From Roseateles_B flavus (GTDB taxonomy: Bacteria; Pseudomonadota; Gammaproteobacteria; Burkholderiales; Burkholderiaceae_C): a stretch of DNA of 5,437 nucleotides. The translations under genes were made by a program, and so were the position numbers. Position 1 is the stretch's first letter, and the number at the start of each line of letters is the position of its first letter. Shown here piece after piece: positions 1 through 5,437 of the stretch. The notes under the pieces are model-generated. The model was not told the DNA's origin and searched no databases. It saw nothing but the letters and a program-made list of their open reading frames with translations. The stretch is from contig NZ_JBDPZC010000030.1 in the NCBI RefSeq assembly GCF_039872765.1, positions 1-5,437 of the forward strand, given 5' to 3'.

Positions 1-40
1 AAATAGTCTTTGTTCGATTCCGTTGAGTAAATTCAAGATC
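1..40 (+). other. 3' end of the pre-16S leader (partial)
   Basis: These 40 nt precede the inferred mature 16S 5' end and would be removed during maturation. I see no promoter, boxA or other recognisable element in them; the rrn promoters and leader antitermination site must lie upstream of the window. A 7-nt block at 9-15 (TTTGTTC) is complementary to 1665-1671 (GAACAAA) in the spacer after 16S. It could be part of the outer 16S processing stem, but 7 nt alone is weak evidence because most of the 5' arm is cut off. Confidence 0.6.
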
Positions 41-1572
<1,532 letters not shown>

Positions 1573-1584
1573 GAGAATGGTCGA

Positions 1585-1617
1585 GCACTCGATTGCTGCA
1601 TGCAGCGGTTGAGCAGC
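1585..1617 (+). other. Hairpin just after 16S, with central 12-bp palindrome
   Basis: GCTGCATGCAGC at 1595-1606 is a perfect 12-bp palindrome. It extends outward on both sides: CTCGATT (1588-1594) pairs with GGTTGAG (1607-1613), including three G-U pairs. In RNA this gives a stem of about 11 bp with a short loop, starting about 19 nt after the 16S 3' end. A second small inverted repeat, TCGAG-CA-CTCGA (1581-1592), overlaps its 5' side. The likely role is a fold in the 16S trailer affecting 3' processing. There is no T-tract, so it does not look like an intrinsic terminator. Confidence 0.55.
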
Positions 1618-1692
1618 GAGATCCAATGCACAGCGTCTTCAAGCGCCCACACTTATCGGCTGTAGAACAAAAGAACAGTAAGAGTGTTTACA

Positions 1693-1744
1693 CGTGAGCC
1701 TGCCGAGCTGGCCTTGACAGGTGAGCGCGTGAGGCAGGCTGACG
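1693..1744 (+). other. Spacer stem-loop upstream of tRNA-Ile
   Basis: AGCCTGCC (1697-1704) is perfectly complementary to GGCAGGCT (1733-1740). After one G-G mismatch, CGT (1693-1695) pairs with ACG (1742-1744). The 28-nt interior shows little further pairing. It lies in the 16S-tRNA spacer and probably separates the 16S trailer from the tRNA precursor. Its outer end overlaps the small hairpin at 1742-1755, so the two cannot form fully together. Confidence 0.5.
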
Positions 1745-1755
1745 ATGCGAATCGT
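1742..1755 (+). other. GCGA-tetraloop hairpin abutting tRNA-Ile
   Basis: ACGAT (1742-1746) and ATCGT (1751-1755) are perfectly complementary around a GCGA loop, which belongs to the stable GNRA tetraloop class. The hairpin ends exactly one base before the tRNA-Ile 5' end at 1756, so it could stack on the acceptor stem of the precursor. An influence on RNase P cleavage is inference only. Confidence 0.45.
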
Positions 1756-1832
1756 GGGTCTGTAGCTCAGTCGGTTAGAGCACCGTCTTGATAAGGCGGG
1801 GGTCGCTGGTTCGAATCCAGCCAGACCCACCA
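1756..1832 (+). tRNA. ileT: tRNA-Ile (anticodon GAT)
   Basis: A 77-nt tRNA with encoded CCA (1830-1832). The acceptor stem GGGTCTG (1756-1762) pairs fully with CAGACCC (1822-1828), with discriminator A at 1829. The D arm has one extra loop base. The anticodon stem CCGTC/GGCGG encloses TTGATAA, with anticodon GAT at 1790-1792. The T stem GCTGG/CCAGC is fully paired around TTCGAAT. It decodes ATC and ATT isoleucine codons. Position in the 16S-23S spacer, paired with tRNA-Ala, is the common proteobacterial arrangement; it is released from the rrn transcript, 5' end by RNase P. The gene symbol follows E. coli usage and is only by analogy. Confidence 0.98.
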
Positions 1833-1837
1833 CGAAA

Positions 1838-1853
1838 TACAGCGTTGTCTGTA
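1838..1853 (+). other. Small hairpin between the two tRNAs
   Basis: TACAG (1838-1842) and CTGTA (1849-1853) form a 5-bp stem with a 6-nt loop. It fills most of the 24-nt gap between the tRNA-Ile CCA end and the tRNA-Ala 5' end. Such a stem may keep the tRNAs apart in the precursor for processing; that role is inferred. Confidence 0.4.
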
Positions 1854-1856
1854 CCC

Positions 1857-1932
1857 GGGGGATTAGCTCAGCTGGGAGAGCACCTGCTTTGCAAGCAGGG
1901 GGTCGTCGGTTCGATCCCGTCATCCTCCACCA
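1857..1932 (+). tRNA. alaT: tRNA-Ala (anticodon TGC)
   Basis: A 76-nt tRNA with encoded CCA (1930-1932). The acceptor stem GGGGGAT (1857-1863) pairs with ATCCTCC (1922-1928) and contains the G3-U70 wobble pair, the main identity signal for alanyl-tRNA synthetase. The anticodon stem CCTGC/GCAGG encloses TTTGCAA with anticodon TGC at 1890-1892, reading GCN codons. The T stem GTCGG/CCGTC has a U-U mismatch at standard positions 50 and 64 (1906 and 1920); the other four pairs are normal. It lies 24 nt after tRNA-Ile in the same precursor. The symbol follows E. coli usage by analogy. Confidence 0.98.
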
Positions 1933-1933
1933 T

Positions 1934-1950
1934 TTCCTGCAAGACAGGAA
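1934..1950 (+). other. Hairpin just after tRNA-Ala
   Basis: TTCCTG (1934-1939) and CAGGAA (1945-1950) form a perfect 6-bp stem with loop CAAGA. It begins two bases after the tRNA-Ala CCA end. It may define the 3' trailer trimmed during tRNA maturation. There is no following T-run, so termination is unlikely. Confidence 0.45.
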
Positions 1951-1962
1951 GGCACTCGAAGG

Positions 1963-2006
1963 TTGGCAAACCAGAGCATCGAAGAGACGATGTTGTGGTT
2001 TGCCAG
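1963..2006 (+). other. Long hairpin between tRNA-Ala and boxA
   Basis: TGGCAAACCA (1964-1973) is perfectly complementary to TGGTTTGCCA (1996-2005), with a possible U-G pair added at 1963/2006. After one G-G mismatch (1974/1995) the stem continues: AGCATCG (1975-1981) pairs with CGATGTT (1988-1994), one pair being G-U. The loop is AAGAGA (1982-1987). This is about 18 pairs in all, the strongest local hairpin in the spacer. It ends about 25 nt before the boxA element, a position that invites comparison with boxB-like stems upstream of boxA, but the function is not shown. No T-tract follows, so it is not a typical terminator. Confidence 0.65.
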
Positions 2007-2030
2007 TCTTGGCTTTAAATAGTCGGCTGT

Positions 2031-2043
2031 TGTTCTTTAACAA
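2031..2043 (+). promoter_or_regulatory. boxA-type antitermination element in the 16S-23S spacer
   Basis: TGTTCTTTAACAA closely matches the rrn spacer boxA of E. coli (TGCTCTTTAACAA, one difference). In the family it is read as RNA, bound by NusB-NusE (S10) and helped by the Nus and SuhB factors to protect the long untranslated transcript from Rho. It sits directly before the 23S processing stalk, whose first paired block begins at 2041 and overlaps its last three bases. That overlap implies boxA is used before the 3' arm of the stalk is transcribed. Confidence 0.85.
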
Positions 2044-2263
2044 TTTGTAGAGTCGAATCAGCGTTGCTGATGGAAAGCAGTATCTTCGTAAAGGGGGATC
2101 TGCACCGTGCCATCAGCAACATTTGATTGCGTCAACGAACTTCAACTCTGATTTATCAGAGGGTATGAAGAACGGCGAAACGCGAATACTCAAAAACTTC
2201 CATCGTGAATACAAGACGATGTGAAGCAGTCCTTGACGACATCGAATGATGTCAAAGTTATAG

Positions 2264-2270
<7 letters not shown>
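2041..2270 (+). other. 5' arm of the pre-23S processing stalk
   Basis: Six blocks here are perfectly complementary to blocks after 23S, in nested order: 2041-2053 with 5262-5274 (13 bp), 2055-2063 with 5221-5229 (9), 2121-2133 with 5203-5215 (13), 2166-2175 with 5183-5192 (10), 2184-2190 with 5168-5174 (7), and 2251-2270 with 5133-5152 (20). The last block crosses the 23S 5' end and forms helix 1 of the mature rRNA plus the stem beyond it, the usual place for RNase III cleavage. Local hairpins lie between blocks: 2063-2120 (11-bp outer stem), 2146-2161, 2197-2226 and 2238-2253. Confidence 0.85.
2063..2120 (+). other. Side-arm hairpin on the pre-23S stalk
   Basis: GTTGCTGATGG (2063-2073) is perfectly complementary to CCATCAGCAAC (2110-2120). 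Inside it, GCAG (2077-2080) pairs with CTGC (2100-2103) and ATC (2082-2084) with GAT (2097-2099), with one bulged T. It fits exactly between two stalk blocks ending at 2063 and starting at 2121, so it could project from the stalk as a stacked side arm. Being entirely local, it can fold before 23S is transcribed. Confidence 0.65.
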
Positions 2271-5132
<2,862 letters not shown>

Positions 5133-5141
<9 letters not shown>

Positions 5142-5274
5142 ATAACTTTGACTTCACAGTCAAAGATAGTATTCAAGTGAAACCGTTCTTCAGAAGTCTG
5201 AAGACGCAATCAAATACAATCGCTGATTCACGCAGAGACTGCTTCAACAAGCAGCCCTGCAACTCTACAAATTG
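5133..5274 (+). other. 3' arm of the pre-23S processing stalk
   Basis: Blocks 5133-5152, 5168-5174, 5183-5192, 5203-5215, 5221-5229 and 5262-5274 are perfectly complementary, in reverse order, to the leader blocks between 2041 and 2270. The pair CAA (5217-5219) with TTG (2064-2066) may extend one block past a bulged T. Local alternatives exist: CTTTGAC (5146-5152) with GTCAAAG (5159-5165), CTTCAG (5188-5193) with CTGAAG (5198-5203), and CTGCTT (5239-5244) with AAGCAG (5249-5254). The first two would break stalk pairs; the third sits in an unpaired gap and could be a side arm. Confidence 0.85.
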
Positions 5275-5302
5275 GGTTTGTTGCTCACAGCAGCAGCAAA
5301 CC
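5275..5302 (+). other. Hairpin between the 23S stalk and 5S
   Basis: GGTTTGTTGCT (5275-5285) pairs with AGCAGCAAACC (5292-5302), 11 bp with one G-U pair and a 6-nt loop CACAGC. It starts at the base after the outermost stalk block (ends 5274) and stops 10 nt before 5S. It probably separates pre-23S from pre-5S and may guide endonuclease cleavage there. No T-run follows, and 5S lies downstream, so termination is unlikely. Confidence 0.6.
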
Positions 5303-5312
5303 ACAAAGTTTA

Positions 5313-5428
5313 AGCCTGATGACCATAGCGACTTGGTCCCACTCCTTCCCATCCCGAACAGGACAGTGAAACGAGTCAGCGCCGATGATAGTGCGGATTC
5401 CCGTGTGAAAGTAGGTCATCGTCAGGCT
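5313..5428 (+). rRNA. rrf: 5S ribosomal RNA
   Basis: About 116 nt, normal for 5S. The terminal helix I is formed by AGCCTGA (5313-5319) and TCAGGCT (5422-5428). The internal conserved segments CCGAAC (5355-5360), AGTGAAACG (5366-5374) and AGCGCCGATG (5379-5388) are present and in standard order. It is the third rRNA of the operon and joins the large subunit central protuberance with L5, L18 and L25. Ends may differ by one or two bases from the mature RNA. Only 9 nt follow it in the window, so no terminator or second 5S copy can be seen. Confidence 0.95.
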
Positions 5429-5437
5429 AATATCCCG

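Noticed and set aside
1714..1742. TTGACA at 1714-1719 as a -35 box for an internal spacer promoter
   Set aside because: Seventeen bases downstream the sequence is GGCTGA, not a -10 element, and the region is better explained by the 1693-1744 stem-loop.
1639..2043. 134-codon antisense frame over the spacer and both tRNAs, and a 76-codon + frame at 1788-2018
   Set aside because: The peptides contain stretches such as GFEPATPALS, RRPPACKAGALP and AQLGEHLLCKQGVVGSIP, which are translations of tRNA sequence and known misannotation artefacts.
5429..5437. Operon terminator after 5S
   Set aside because: Only 9 nt remain in the window, with no hairpin or T-tract, so it cannot be judged.

Overview
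The window is one almost complete bacterial ribosomal RNA operon on the + strand. The order is 16S rRNA, tRNA-Ile(GAT), tRNA-Ala(TGC), 23S rRNA, 5S rRNA. I see no convincing protein-coding gene. All long open frames lie inside rRNA or tRNA genes or the structured spacer, mostly antisense, and read as spurious translations of structural RNA.

The 16S sequence looks like a betaproteobacterium of order Burkholderiales, most likely family Comamonadaceae (Limnohabitans, Rhodoferax, Polaromonas or Variovorax-like). This rests on remembered signatures in the V1, V4 and V6 regions and on the Ile-Ala spacer tRNAs. I could not run an alignment, so genus is not assigned.

Layout: 1-40 is the end of the pre-16S leader. 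The promoters and leader antitermination elements must lie upstream of the window. 41-1569 is 16S. 1570-2263 is a long internal spacer of about 690 nt. It holds several hairpins, the two tRNAs (1756-1832 and 1857-1932), an 18-pair hairpin (1963-2006), a boxA antitermination element (2031-2043) and the 5' arm of the 23S processing stalk. About 2264-5141 is 23S. 5142-5312 is the 23S-5S spacer with the 3' arm of the stalk and a hairpin. 5313-5428 is 5S. The window ends 9 nt after 5S, so no operon terminator is visible.

The most informative structure beyond the genes is the set of nested complementary segments flanking 23S. Six perfectly complementary blocks (13, 9, 13, 10, 7 and 20 bp) run colinearly from 2041-2270 and pair in reverse order with 5133-5274. 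This is the expected RNase III-type pre-23S stalk, here with several local hairpins that could compete with it. The 23S has a normal length and intact functional centres, with no visible intron or intervening sequence. I found no evidence of a new system; the noteworthy points concern precursor RNA architecture.
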